Source: Ephydatia muelleri (taxonomy: Eukaryota > Porifera > Demospongiae > Spongillida > Spongillidae). From it: 64,000 nt of DNA. Position numbers and translations under genes: made by a program. The DNA lies in NCBI GenBank assembly GCA_013339895.1, contig JABACO010000020.1, positions 4,992,542 to 5,056,541 on the forward strand, written 5' to 3'. Below, piece after piece: positions 32,207 to 46,229 of the stretch (position 1 is the stretch's first letter; every line of letters starts with the position of its first letter). Under the pieces are notes generated by a model that was not told the origin of the DNA, searched no databases, and worked only from the letters and a program-made list of their open reading frames with translations.

Positions 32207-33087
32207 GGGTCATTCTATATCAAATCAGCACACATCTTTTGGAAACAATTTTGTGCAGGAGTTCAAGCTATTACCTAGTATATTTATGTATTACATTAAC
32301 TTTTAAATATCGATTGTTCATCAGTTATTAGGTGTGAAAACGTTGACCACATATGTCAACTATGCTAAATATCTTAGCGCGCGTTGCAGCAGTAGCGATG
32401 GTTATTTTACCATGCACAATAACTGCTGCCATTAAAAAATACACACTTTTTTAAATGAATTATAGTCAAAGGCTATCTCTTGGCTTGTTGTGTTTTCATT
32501 TGTAAGATGGAACGCCAAGCCGTTACTAAACTACACCGCTCGTGTTTTTTTGTCTTGAAGAAACCTTCTAAAGTGATAATTGTGAACTAAACACACTTAT
32601 AATTGGCTACAAGTAATGAATGTAATTTTATGTGAGCAGGCTTGCACTGGCTAGTTTGCAGTCATTGAATTCTTTCTATTCTACCTAAAAGCTGGTCTGT
32701 GATGAAGATTGTAAACAAAAAAAAAAAAAGATTACTATGCAGCTCATTGAAAGTCCCTGTGTCATGCAAGGTTAGTTTCTCAAGAGATGCATTAAAAAAA
32801 AAAAAAGCCTGAAAATACCATGCAATGGGAAATATTAAGCATGGTAGTAAACTACCTTTGTACCATGAAACTTTTCATTGATATATCACTAGTGTGGTCT
32901 TAGTGGTTTTTGTGCTGGTAATGATAACTACAATGATAACTGATACTTCTTTTTTAAACAAACTTACAACAGGTTACACAATACATTAAAACTTATACAA
33001 CACAAGGTTTCAGCAAGTACATATAGTTCAATCTTAGTGAGAAATACGTTTCTTGACCCGCTTCTTGTACATATTTGTGCTCGTGGA
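32207..33087. other. AT-rich flank of transposon remnant
   Basis: Begins GGTCATTCTATATCAAATCA, which resembles the end of a transposon, and has two short A tracts (32717, 32795). No gene is seen. It may be the non-coding 3' part of the element at 33088-34165. Confidence 0.35.
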
Positions 33088-34165
33088 CTAGTGCTTCACT
33101 TCAACCATTGTTGAATTGATCAGCTTAAAGCAATGAAATGACTGTGTTCCAAGTATGGTTGCAGATCGATCAAATATTGCATGCAATAGTTGTGCCTGAT
33201 CGTCATATTGCTTGCTGGTAATGTAACAGAAACTCATGCCAGTTATTTTGCTGACAGCAAACTCATAAAGCTGCTTTGCATTTAGTATTTGATTACCATC
33301 AGGTCGCTGCAAACTGGCTATAGTAGCAAGCCATTTTAAGGTACCAGCCACACCATCTGCTGCTGTTTTACCATGTGATGTGGCAACAATGTGCCACTCG
33401 GCATGCACATTAAAGTCTTTGAAATGATGGCATAGGTTAATAAAGTTTTTCTATTTTTATGTTGCGCAGCGCAGCCATCTGAAACATAAAATATATTCTT
33501 TGGTGTTGCTTTAAAAGTATCTGTCAAATATTCGATTAGCTTCTTCTGAAATTGTGTCATGTTCAATACTTTCATCAATTATAACATAGCATTTGTGTTG
33601 AAGATGCCCATTTCTCTCTCGATAATAGCAAAGAAAGGGATGGTTACATGTGTAGAGTTCCAATGGTATGATTGTATGGCATCTTGAACAATGCAGGTAT
33701 AGTTCTCAGAGAAATCAGTAATAACTAAATATTTATCTGATAAAAGATTATCCTTAGTGCCACTAACAAAACCGCTATGTAATCATGATACTTTATAATT
33801 AACTTTGTTAGCATAGCAACATATTCTTCCAAAAACTCCTTAACTCTTTGTACAATAGTTATTAGGGTGGATCGATCTGTCTTAGTCCATTGTAGATACT
33901 GGACACTGTCGACTGCATTCATATCCATTATAGCCTGCAACTGTTCATGCAACTTATCTGTGCCAGGACACTGAATACATTTGTTCATGTAGCAATCTCT
34001 GCTTGGAGGATTGCACATAATTGCTGCTAAATAGTGCCTATTGTGTGTAAAGGTTTTATGACTCAGGGTACTGTAAGCACCATAGGAGCTCAAGCATCTA
34101 ATGAGGTGCCATGTTGCCCTCTTTGGATGGTCATGGAAGAAAACAGGTGGCAGCTCTTTGGGCAT
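33088..34165 (-). pseudogene. Decayed transposon protein gene
   Basis: Three overlapping minus-strand frames (34165-33725, 33578-33336, 33408-33088) continue one another and are broken by at least two frameshifts. Characteristic blocks are FYVSDGCAAQHKNRK, HAEWHIVATSHGKTAADGVAG and NAKQLYEFA, which I recall as a repetitive protein family widespread in cnidarian, arthropod and sponge genomes and thought to be transposon-encoded. The upstream frame includes a CNPPSRDCYMNKCIQCPG cysteine cluster. The transposon superfamily cannot be named from this alone. Confidence 0.6.
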
Positions 34166-34827
34166 GTCCCGAAAAGGAGATTAGCATCAAAATGATGAAA
34201 GTGCAAAAGCAGGAAGGGAAGACTGTGGCTTATTTGCCGTTGCTTTTGCAACAGCTTAGCTAAATGTGGTCACTGTGTGTTAGGCCGCATTTATTAAGAA
34301 ACCTTGAATAACAAGTTCTTTCCATGTTTCCAGTGGAAAAAGTTATGAAATCTATTTATGGCATAAAATGCAATCCATATTCAACTCATAGGACAGACAC
34401 ATCAATCCAGCGAAAAGCAAACTGTCCTGAGATACACTACTGTAGAATTAATTATACTAGGACATATAACTCTGGAGTAAATTGTCTGTGGGGAAGAGAG
34501 TTAGGGGTAAGGACAGTTTACTCCTGATGGGATAGCTTACTTCAAAGTCACCTGTATGATGATGATGATTATCATAATCTCTGTTCTCACACAAATACAG
34601 CGACCTAGCTAGCTCTTTTGAGATACAGTGATGGAGCAAGACACGGCCATTGTCTTGTGTCAAGGAACATTAACTAGGTCCCTTTTCATAGACACTTTCC
34701 CAATTACAGTTTTACAGCATGCAAAACAGATAGGGTTGACATTTGTAGTATGTCTTACAGGATTTGATCACAAATGTAAAATACAACACCTATGCACTGA
34801 TATAGGCATATGTTTCTACAAACATCA
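34166..34827. other. 3' flank of receptor copy B
   Basis: 34605-34827 matches the region beyond copy A (20100-20303) and includes a possible alternative last exon at 34609-34653. The AGGTCCCTTTTCATAGACAC block at 34677 is shared with the copy C flank (49269) and absent from A. Sequence between 34166 and 34560 is unassigned. Confidence 0.45.
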
Positions 34828-37004
34828 TTACAGCGATGAAGTAGCTGTTTCCATCACATTCACGGAAGTACCCTAGAATAAAGTAACTTTCATCTTGCAT
34901 GCATATACTTGTAACACAAACACACGCACTGTACATACCACTTCTAACTGCTTTTTAAGGGCAACAATTTCCGCTTGAAGCTGTGATATTGTAGCAGCAT
35001 CTTTGGATTTTTGTGCAGTGGTCCCAGTAGCAGTTTCATCCTGGGTAGATGTGCTCTCCTGGGAGTCCTTTTTCCATACTCCATACACCTTATTGCAGGT
35101 AACAGATAAGACCACTATAAAAATGTGCCCCCACCCACTCACCCCCCCCCCCACCCACCCTCCCCAATGTTACCTTTGGTGCAAAGATGAGACACAAGAG
35201 AGAGGTGTTCCCCAACAGCAGGAGAGCACCTATGACACCGTAACTAGTGTTCACTGCACTCTGCAGCAATATGCCAACTGCTGCCAGGGCAACGGAGAGC
35301 ACTACAATGCCATATATGGATGCTCCAATCAGTTTGGAATCATTCAGGTGCTTCAGATAGACTTCCCGTGTTTCCCAAGCAAGAAACACTCCCACGACTA
35401 ACAGAGCTCCCTTGTACACAAACAATATACTGAGCCACACGTATGAATACGTTGCTGAACATGTTTGCACAATCTGAGGCAAAGCTGATCCCTGAATGAC
35501 AAGAGAGAATGTATGCATAGGAAGTGCTTGAATATAAACGCACATTAATGTTTAGTTTGTTGAGACATAAAGAGCATGTACCTGAGTCTAACAATTGTAC
35601 ATGTGTGTTTTGTGATCAACTGCTGATGCAATTTCAAATGGTTATTTCTCTGCATTGATATGGGTTACTAGCTACCTTTACCAACTGGACAAATAATGTT
35701 GATGTTTTGAGGGTTAGGTAAATAAATCAAGGTCCTCTAAAATCAATTGAAAATATTGAAGATGAAAAAATTATTAATCAGTAGACAGTTGCACTATAAC
35801 TGGCAAATAGCTAACTGCAAGGTAAGTTATATAGAAAATTAAATAATTTTTTTGAAGTTTAATGTTATGTATGCTTGTGCATTATTAAGTTATTATAATT
35901 GGCACATTAATTAATTAATTAATCTCTTCTTTGGTATTTTATTAAAATTTATATATATATATATTAATAATTATAATGTAAACATGTACATTTTAATGTA
36001 TTCCATTCAGAGGTACACACACTGACACACTGACTGACACATACAAACAACTACACATAAAGTTCATATGCCTGCTGTGCAGAATGAGGGTATGAGCAAG
36101 TCAGGATGGCACGAGCATTAGCTCTGATTAAGGAGTGACTGAGCCAACCATAACGATCAGCCAACACCTTGGATTTACAGGCATTCCCATGAATGACCAA
36201 GTGTGTGGCTACTTGTGAAAAGACCTTGAGAGCCTCTGGACCCTAGACTCCATAACTATCTATTGCCAACAGAATACATTTCCATCTCAATTCTCCGCAT
36301 TTCATGACATTAAAAAATAATAATATGTATTTAATCAGTTTTGTTTCTGTATATTCAAATAATAATAATAATAATAATAATAATATAATTACTATAATTG
36401 AAATTAACAAACATTAATACAGCATACAATTTACAGGAAATAGCACACTAACACTAACCCAAAACCCTTATTGCTATTATTGTTTGCATTAATTAATTAT
36501 TGGAAATTCATAATGGATCCTTTAAAATAATTCCAGTAATAGATTGCTTTAATTTGATCAGTGCTCACATCACTATTTTATTAATGTCAATTTATTTGTC
36601 ATGCTATTGATCTGGTTATCTTCCTGATTTTAATTGGTTAATATTTGTCATAAATTTTAACTTGATTGCATCATAAAAGATATTCAACAAATAATTTCAA
36701 TAGGACCAATTACCATTTAAAAGCTTAGTGCTCATTTGTAAACACCTGGTATATGAGTACTCAAAGTGGCTGTGCACAAACATACACTTTGTGGTTGTTC
36801 TTGATTGCTGATTTCAAGCCTGGCAGATGGCACGGCTGTGACGATGATGAGGAAGATCACATCCACCAGGAGGACACATCCCACCAGTGCAAACAGAAAA
36901 CCGTCTTTAATAAGCTGCAGATATTAGAATGGTACTTGGTACTCCATTGTTGGTTGAATATTTTTTTAAACAAACAAATGCTTATCAGGCTGATGTCATC
37001 CATT

Positions 37005-37041
<37 letters not shown>

Positions 37042-40000
37042 CAAAAGTAGAATGGCCAATGCATTGGTCTAGAGTAGGTTTACATATTATGACAGGAAGC
37101 TGAGATGTTGGGTTTATATTTTACACTAAACAGCAAGTGGGCATCCAGCTTGAATATACTGACTGATAATGTATTGTAACCTCATGGCTGTGTCATATGG
37201 TCAAGATGGTTAAGCGATGATGTCACATTCTTTATGTATAACCACTGGCTCTTGCAATATCGAATGAGATTGTTAAAGCACAGGTCACTTATCAATGGAT
37301 CTGTAAAGTGGCTAGTTTCATACAAGACTGTTCTTGTGCAAGCAAGATGACAAAATAAACATCATACCATATTTTGTTCATTTACTAGATTATAGATTGA
37401 ATTAAACCATAGCATCTATAAAAAGAGCAATACCATCATAAAAGGTTTGTCAGGACAGCCAGATAGCCAGAACTGTGACCAAGCATTTGTAAGTGCAATC
37501 AATAACAGTACTTTCATACTTGTGCAGTGTGCTTCCAGGGCTATTTGACTTACACATCTCTACATGGAATTGTTCTGCGAAAAAAGACCTAATGCATGTT
37601 TTTTCAAAGATTTCAATATTTGGTTTTGATTTTTCTAGAAGTCTGAAATGTCCTCTATACATTGCTTCTTATGATTTTGCACTGAGGATAGGAGTATCTG
37701 TCATGGAGTTGTAAGCTCTGAATTTTTGACTAGCTATACATTTCAACAAAAGTGTTACATTTCTATAGCGCACACTGGAAATGTTATAATATATGTGCCA
37801 GGTCCAAACGATCCCACATGTAGATCTCTGGTTTTGTTTGTATGCTTTAGTAGTGAGATTTGGTCATGATTATATTGAAAAGCATTATTTTTTCCTAGGG
37901 AAATAGAAATGCATCTTGATAATGATGTACATTAAGGCTTTGGGTATGCTTAAAATACCATTGGCAATCATAAGCATCAGGGGAAAGCTTTTAGATCAAT
38001 CAATGAAATTAATCAACAGACACTGAAGGTAGCACCTCACTGAAAATAGCATCCACCTTTTTATATGTTTTCTTTTGCTTTCTCGCATTGCTAAAGATGT
38101 AGTAGACCCTCCATGTCTTAACAAACACAGTGCTGAAGACCAGGGTGAAAGCCAGGCTGGCAACCCAGATACGAGCCTGTTAAAGTAAACGGTGGAAACA
38201 TTTGCACAACCAAATAGCTGCATGTTTCAACTCTATAATCAATATGTCCAACATACAGGGTGATAAATACATGGAGCACCTTTTATTCCTTGCCCAGAAA
38301 AATAACAAAATGTGACACAACATTTGCACCTACCATGCACAGGCTGCTGGCAATAGCAGAAGATGTAATGCCTCCATCCACTCCGAACAGTATGATATCA
38401 ATGTAAAACAAGATGGCTCCCACAATGATCATCACATTCAGATAGGGACTGGAAAGCTTCACAACTCTGGAGGAGCACAGAATGGCTAACTTAAACAGTG
38501 GAAAATACCAGATTAAAAACACCTTTTCTTTGCAAAAACCAAATTGAAAATCAAAATTCCAACTGTAATAAGAATCCCCAAGCAGGATATGACAGTGTAG
38601 ACCGCAAACAGAGCATGTGAAATGTACACCTCCTCTTTATCTGTTGGTATTCCATCTAAAGAGAGAGAAATTTCAGTTACAGCAGCAGCACCACATTAAG
38701 TACAACATCCTCGTACATGGAAATATATTACTTAATTCGTCTTCAAAAAAGACTGAACCAGAAGATGGTACAACTCCAATCAAATGTCCTTCTGAAATGC
38801 CACCCATACCATTACCTACAAGAATTAAGACTGAAACCTTTCTGGCAGACAATTAAAAAAAAACTCACTTCGGTATTGAAAATATCTAACCATTCCTGTG
38901 CGTCCTCCATTTGCATCAAAGGACACAATACCCTAATAAGAGCACAATAGACAACTATTCATTCATATGCATCAAACAATGTGAAGACATGCATAAGTTT
39001 GAACAAAATAAGAGACATACTGTCATTCCTCGAAATCTCAAGTTCTTTGTATTTTGATAGATCAATGCAGAAGTGTTATCTGAGTCATACGTAAAATTCT
39101 CCAAAACAACGCTTTGCCCTGTATAAATAAAGCTGGTTAAATATGAATGTACCACATCAACTGGTTATGCATGTACATAGAATACATATGCAAGTATACA
39201 TACATGTATATATCAGTACTGCAATGCATGTACATGCATATACCATAAGCATTCTAGCATGGAAACATATATCAGTGACATGGTCAAGTTCAGGCTGTGA
39301 GCAGTACCTAGGGTTGCATTGAGGCCGAGCCCAGCAGCCCAGATAGCATCTACTACGTAGGGCACATGGTCCTGTATTGATGTGCCTGTGGCATGGATCT
39401 TGGTCAGCCTGTGCTGAAACATCTGGTCAAACTGAGCCCTTGTCTGTTTGCACAACGTGGCAAAAGGCATTTAGCATTTCACTATAAGGGAGTACTTGGG
39501 TTGACTAAACTGACCAATCCCTGGATGTCAGTTGCCAGATTGAGCTCGCTTGTGGGGACATAGGGTTGGTAGTTGATATAGATACTGTACTGCAACATGT
39601 CTTGGATCTCAGCTGCAGAGCAGGAGAGGGAGGAGTAGCCCCGAGGGAGCACCCACCAGCCACTGGGATACCAGGCAAAGTAAATCCATAGGTAACCATT
39701 TCTGGGTGTCAGTCCAAGATGGTAGGACTTGAACAGGGAGGAGGATGGAGGGGAAACGGATGGTACATTACACCAGTGCAAGTTGTTTACAAGTACTTTA
39801 CCTGACATAGTATTTCAGCAGCGTGTGTTGGATAGGTATTGACGAAAACAATGCGTCCTGATGATTGCTGTACAGACACACAGGTGTTATTTTCATACTT
39901 GCAGCTCATGAAAGTTGCACAGTTTCAGAATGTATGTACAGAATACAACACAATACCTAGTACTGCTGTAATTTAATGACTTAATCGGTTCTGCTGGAGC

Positions 40001-40675
40001 TAACAGGAAGGTACACCAACACCCATTTTGTTAAATCGTGAATTCATCCCATACATGAATAGAGAGGAAAGGTACAAGATTGGATTTTGGTAAATTGTAA
40101 GACACATGTTTAGGTTTAACGCTTGCAATTGTCCTAGATTATGGGCTAGAACAGAATCTACCATTGCCTAGTGAGTTGAAACATTACTAGTGCAAAAAGA
40201 GTACTATTGAAAAAAAGCTATAATGGGCATGTTGCTAATTTGAATTCTCTTGACAGTAAAATTCCACATTTAGATGTATGGAATTGCTTCACATATCAAT
40301 CATAAGCAGACAGCGATGTAGTAAATGATCCTTACACTGAGACTATGAACAATACTTTCCGTGTTTTCCCTTGTGGCAAAGGTAAACTCCAAAGCTGGTT
40401 TCAGTTTTAGTGTCTCCAGAGTGTCCCTTAGCCTTGATAGGACCTGCAAAACGGCTCAGATAAAAACACAACTACACACAGTTGAACCCAGCCTCACTGT
40501 TGTGAAAATGGCCTCTTGTTGGACAAGTACAGCCATTCTTGACCACCCAAAATGCAGCATGAGAGAAGTGATGCCCATGACTATGTTACTATCAGAGGCG
40601 ACAGTCCTCAGAAACGTAGGATAAGTCACATTGTCCTCCAGCTGGGGGCTTGTGGAGACAGCTGAGATCTGTGGG

Positions 40676-40727
<52 letters not shown>

Positions 40728-40919
40728 TGTGTGTGAGCATGTGTGCATGTGAGCATGTGGGTTTTTGTGTGTGTGTGAATGGGTATGTGAGTGTGTGTAT
40801 GTGTGAATGGTGTGTGAGAAGTGTATGTGTGGGAGCATGTATGTGTGTGTACATGTGTGAGTGTGTGAATGGGTGTGGAGTCATGTGTGTGTGTGTGAGT
40901 GTGTGAATGGGTGTGGAGT

Positions 40920-41016
<97 letters not shown>

Positions 41017-41890
41017 TGCAAGCGTACGTGAGCAGAGCATGCAATAGTTCATTTAACAATAACAGAGAATACCAAATGTATCTTTAAGATCAATACTCGT
41101 TGGCTCATGTTCCCCTCCCCCTCCATCACAAAACGTTCACAACAGTACACACACGGTACAGTAAACTGCGACGAATGCGAACGTACCTGCACGAGGTTCC
41201 AATACGGGGCCAGGGTGGCTATGGGGGCAGACGACACGGAGCAGTCCGCTTCGACGATCATGATCTTGGTGGGTGGCTGGATTATCTGCTCAAACAGGCC
41301 ACGTGATGCGTCCGTACCACTACACTGGTGGCAGTTACGCACGCATAAGTGCATGCAGCTGGAATTATCACTGTGTTTTTAACTAGTCCTGTTCCCAACG
41401 TAATCCCACACCGGCACCAAAATAAGCACTTCTTTATCTATAGTCACCTAATGGGTGAATGGAACTTTACTTGAAAGATGTACGATATTCTGGGTCGATT
41501 GGTATGCCGTAATCGCGATCTACAACATTGGTGGACACAACATACGCGCAGTTTTTTCATTGTACAATTTTTGCATTCTACAGTTTGAACTGAACTCGCT
41601 CAGTGGCCTATTGTTGGATGGTACTTGCACAAATCAGTGCAGCCGCTTACTCGTGTATCCGCAATGCTCGTATTTAAAAAGTAGCCGGGTAGCAATCGCG
41701 AGTCGTTGTTCAATAACTCCAGAGTCAAGTCAAGGCCAGTGAGGAAGGTATGTCCGCCAGCGATTTCAGATTGATTGGTGAATACTCCACTCATGAACAC
41801 TGCCAGCGTTAACTGCTTGCTCCCCTTCGCCTCTGCATTTCTGCATCCCGCTGCCGAGAGTAGGACAATAAGAAGCCATTCCCTATGCAT
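34828..41890 (-). CDS. GABA-B-like class C receptor, copy B
   Basis: Exons: 41651-41890, 41187-41324, 40498-40668, 40336-40443, 39802-39867, 39515-39727, 39308-39443, 39021-39118, 38869-38932, 38717-38815, 38523-38655, 38334-38466, 38057-38176, 36786-36914, 35174-35491, 34939-35088, 34828-34872. All join in phase to about 786 residues with no stop or frameshift seen. The start MHREWLLIVLLSAAGC is a signal peptide; an upstream in-frame ATG at 41932 would add 14 polar residues. The same domains as copy A follow, including GLDLTLELLNNDSRLLPG, the TYPTFLRT and VDAIWAAGLG blocks, seven membrane segments and an ISQLQAEIVALKKQLEV coiled coil, which in GABBR1/2 mediates dimerisation. Class C receptors of this type signal through G proteins. 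Ligand unknown. Introns contain a MITE, a retroelement fragment and large (TG)n tracts. Confidence 0.87.
36050..36310 (-). mobile_element. Retroelement 3'-end fragment, copy B intron
   Basis: Counterpart of 21540-21800 in copy A: same sequence with substitutions, including a stop (CTAGACTCC at about 36243). The plus-strand RT element present in A is absent here. Instead there is an (AAT)n-rich tract to 36390. Confidence 0.65.
37009..37040. repeat. (CA)n microsatellite, copy B intron
   Basis: CA run at the place equivalent to 24246-24308 of copy A. Confidence 0.95.
37562..37824. mobile_element. MITE-like element, copy B intron
   Basis: Orthologous in position to the element at 24815-25078. 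Its left end reads TTCTGCGAAAAAAGACCTAA and its right end CCAGGTCCAAACGATCCCAC, where a small deletion has removed CTTTTCGTGG. Not present in copy C. Confidence 0.7.
40677..41014. repeat. Expanded (TG)n and GTGAATGGGTGTG repeats, copy B intron 2
   Basis: A GT run (40677-40720), a stretch of degenerate GTGTGTGAATGGGTGTGGAG units, then a second GT run of about 90 bp (40923-41014). Longest of the three copies. Confidence 0.95.
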
Positions 41891-44800
41891 CGCATCATCA
41901 CGATCAGGGGGTAACTCTAAACCATTTGACACGCACAGGTTTTTTAAGCATTTTTTGTTTATGACAGTTTCCGCATCACGGATATATTATAAAAATGCAT
42001 CGCGTTTGGATCGCTATAACTTTCGAACAGTTAACGCTATGACTGCCCACTGTTTCCCGCTGCATCAAATTCGGTGTATAGGTAGAGGGGTCCTGTCGCT
42101 ATTGATGTGTTCGGTTCGTTACTTTATCCGTTATGGAGATACAGCCGTGCAAAGTTAATACACATTTCTAGCTCGATTCGCACAAGTATTGCATGCAACC
42201 CACGTTTCGTTTTTTTTTTTCATTCCACAATAAATTTCGATAACATCATTCTCCAGCCTTAAACTAAGCTGCTAGCCGTTTGCAACTATTTTTGCATCAC
42301 CCAGGCAGTGAGTTTATGTGGTAGATCAAGAGAAAAACGAAAAGGACTTCTCATTTCGCAAGACGATCGTACAAATTAACTCTTTCGTGGGCAGCAGCAC
42401 AATACTGCGCCGCAGCTTCTGTACAAAGCCACTTTGTTTTCTAAAGCGTTAACGTTTTTTGTAGTCAACAACACAATGTTCAGAGGAAAAGTTTTTGCTT
42501 GTCAAATTCGTGGGGTTGTTTACAAAGAACGTTTCCCTGTAACACGGAAACGCTTATTCCACACTATACCGCAATAATAATTGTCTTCACCCGCGCACGG
42601 CTGTTTCATTGCAATTTAGACAACAAGTCCAACGCCCACAATGAATTTTAAGCACCTAGCAACATGGCTCATTACTTCTATAGCAACGACTATAGGTTGA
42701 AGGAGGATTGTGTAGATGAAGATACCGTCGGCGTTTTTACCAAAATATACAGTAAGGACTTCGCCACCCGACTACGAGCAATGATACCTTGGCAAACACG
42801 TGCCACACTGCCAAAAGGTCACGGGGTGCTGTCAACGGTGCTTATGTTTTCTAAGAATTGCTCTGATATACTTCGATAAGAAACGCCTTGAAAAAAGTAA
42901 AATGTTTGATCTAGCGTTTCAAGTAGTTTTTACGTTGCTACGCGACCTAGTCTGTCCATTTTCGTCGGTTGAATATGGCGCCACTTTGGGTTCTCTAATG
43001 ATAATGTACGTACGTGACTATAACAGTACAACAATGTGAGTCATATTTGATAGCTTTGATGTTTCTGTCACATGGCCTGCAACACACCATTACATCATAC
43101 GGAGTAGCTGGATCATTCTTGAAGCTGGTTTAAGATTCCTGCTGTCCAGTGGTGTTGTAGAATGACAGCAGGGACAGTATGTGGCAGAGAAATGGATCCA
43201 CTCAATTAGGCATGTGGCACATACAAGCCTGTCACGGGGGAGTTGTATTGGTTGTCCTTGCACATCGACAAATAGGACACATCAACTCATCTATAGCAGA
43301 TAGCATCTGTGCGGGGGATGGATCTCAGGACTGTCTTTTTATGTGTCAATATGAAAGGCCGACAGTAGCGCACGAAACTCCGCGCACATGTACATAACAT
43401 AGTGTCGCTTTTGTTTTGCCATCGTTGCTTGTTTGGGAATTTAGATGGCTTGCAACTACATAACCGGCACAAATTATCCAATTGACACGTGTGCTGGGTT
43501 CCGTTGTGGCTATAGATTGTTTGCGGCGTGCAAATTATTCATGGTTTTGTAAGAGATTTTATGCCTAGTTTGCAAGCGCGTAGCACGAAGCTGAATGCAT
43601 TAAATGTCTTACCGATCCTTTCTCTTTTTTCTCAGCGTTTATCAGCCGATTGAATAAGAGCAATTTTTTTACAGATGGAAATCGAACATGTGGCAGTTCT
43701 TGTTTTGTTGAGAAGAGCCTGTATGCGTGGCCACAAGTACATTGTTGTAATTATAGTATTCGATTGCGCAAATAGTCCTATAGTATTTCAGATGTTTACT
43801 CAACATAAATTTGTTATCGGTTTTTGCATTGATACAAAAGGCCAAGTGCAGGCAACCTCACGGCTGTTTCGGTCGTGACATTAGGTTTTAAAATCAGATC
43901 ATATGATTGGAATTACGGTATTTCCAATTCATGGTGGACTTAGTCATTAACAAACACCTAACAGCGGAGACAGTTTATTCACTATTTTTGCCGGGATACA
44001 GGGTTTTATAGTTGAAATAGGTTAAGCACACACTCTACTTCGCACAACATCTATGACGCATATTAATATAACGATTCTAACTTCGAACCAGCGCTCGCGC
44101 ATTTAATGGCAGTCTCATGGCGGGAAATTGTATCGTCTTTGCGTTCGTATTGTACGAAATCGCGCTTATAAAAGTGGCTACTATTTGTTCCAGACTAACA
44201 AGCTAAGCCTGGGAAGCGATAACATGGATTCTAGAATTCACTGCACACTTTCTATCAGTGAACAAAACCGATGGTTTAAAGATGAATATTTACACACTGC
44301 TCACGGTGGCTGGCAGATCTGTTGTAGAGCTTGCGGGTGCAAGCTTTTCGTAGATCACAAATAAGCAAAGGTCAAATAATCATAATCTATGCACACACCA
44401 ATGTACCTCCTACACGGAAGAGATTTTTGCAAAACCTTTGTATCGACACAACGCAAGGATAGCCCTGGAGATCCACCTCCCAAGGATGCTCAGAACCTTA
44501 CAAGAGCTCAGTGGAGCCATTATGGACTGGTTTAGCTATTCCAATGGAGAGATGCCGTAGTGTTCCTAGTTGCATATTAGCTTATTCATATTTTACATAG
44601 GTGGTCATAGCCATTATAACCGTGGACATGAAAGAAGACAGGAAAGTTGGTATCGTGTGGAGTACTCCAACGAAATTTTGGGCAAATAAAATCAGCTATT
44701 GCTTCAAAGGATACCAAAACATGCACAGCTGCTATGTGCCATTGAGGAGATTGCAGAGTGTCCTAAATTTGCTCTTTGGTGTATTGGACAACCAATACAG

Positions 44801-46229
44801 CTCCATGCAATAGGTTTGGTGTGCCAACTTTTGATAGAGTAAGTCACTTGGCTGGTACCATGAATGGTCCATGTTGTTCTGTCTTCACGTCTTGCACTCA
44901 TTAAAGCCTGCCTGTAGAATGGTGCAACTGTTGCGGCATGATGTATTGGTGCTATCTGCATCATGTAAAGAAGCATCAATGCGGCCATTGAGCATGATAG
45001 ACATTGTTTCAAGTCAAGTGAGGAAGCAAGAGATGCACTAGTCAATAAGGTGGTGCACTGGATGCTTGATGCAACATGAAGAGAACTGAAGAGAATATTA
45101 ATTTTATTCAAGGGACCTACACTCTGAATTGTATCTTACTGGTGACCTTGAGTTTCTTAGTAAGACTGATATAATACCTAGCAACGTGCGTTCATTAATT
45201 CCACCTGGCGCGTACGTTCTAGAAAAAGGGCTCTGTCGCGAAGCCATCGATAATTCCTCACAAGATGAAGGTATTACATGCAAGGTAAGGTGTAGCTGCA
45301 TAGAGAGGTGCCAAGCTTTCCAGGTTTCATCACTGAGGATACGGTTTGAACTATTTCAGTTTTTCGCGAATCCCGCTTATATTTTGATAAATATTCAAAA
45401 CGATGAGGAGGGTATGATGTTGCTTTTCGATTTGTTTCTACGTTACTACACGAGTCCGCTGATATTCTTTTAATGCTTTGAATATGCACGCAAATTGAGT
45501 TGAGTTGAATAAATTTGGTAGACAAATGTCACATATTTATTTCTTTTCTTAGGGATGGCAATGCAGGTGTCTCATACGCGGTGATATGCTAAGATAGTGA
45601 TCTTGCAATGTGGTTTTCATCTTTGCTACAAGGTCTTGATCCGTACTCAGCACCCTCCAGTGAATACTTTCTAATATTCCAAAACCTGTAGGGAAACAAC
45701 CATGCCTGTTTTGCCTGATATCACTGGGCTAGTTATTGATAGTAGGGGTTCTTGTGTCCCCTATTCCTTGGATTCCATTGTACTTGATCACAGAAGTTTC
45801 ATGGAAGCTGGAGGCGATTTGAAAAGAGCAAAACGGGTACTGTTCTCAAGTGGGCTTATGTATTCACATACAGAGAGTCCATTAAAATTCATAGTGGGCG
45901 CTTGCCTAGTGCCGATTTTTCAATGGTGAAACGGCCGTGACCTCTAAAGTTAAGTATCAGTTAATGACCTTTATTTATTTATTTTAAATATAGCGTAATT
46001 TCAAAGCCTAATGTCACGTACGGAACAGCCGTGCGCGAGAGAGTTCCAATGGTTGCAGTAATCTTGAGCCTCCCATGGCAGTATTCAACACGGCGCGCGT
46101 AAGGACGCACTCGCATAATCCTCTAGTCGTGTATATAGGTTTCCAATTTGCCATAATCCTTGCTAAAATTCTCGTCTTATTCCTGCTTCACCCACTCGAT
46201 TGCAATGATTTTGGGTTGTTATTTCTTTA
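41891..46229. other. Copy B upstream region and unassigned 4 kb
   Basis: 41891-41975 matches the upstream sequence of copy A. From about 41980 to 46060 the sequence matches nothing else in the window. Open frames are all under 125 codons (for example 42664-42879, 43675-43878, 44128-44364, 45129-45473) and none is recognised. Base composition is more even and CpG more frequent than in the flanks. It could be an old insertion or a decayed gene; the sequence does not decide. Confidence 0.5.

Noticed and set aside
44704-45111. 135-codon minus-strand ORF in the B-C gap
   Set aside because: No recognised similarity, no splice context, and alternative frames on the other strand look equally protein-like.
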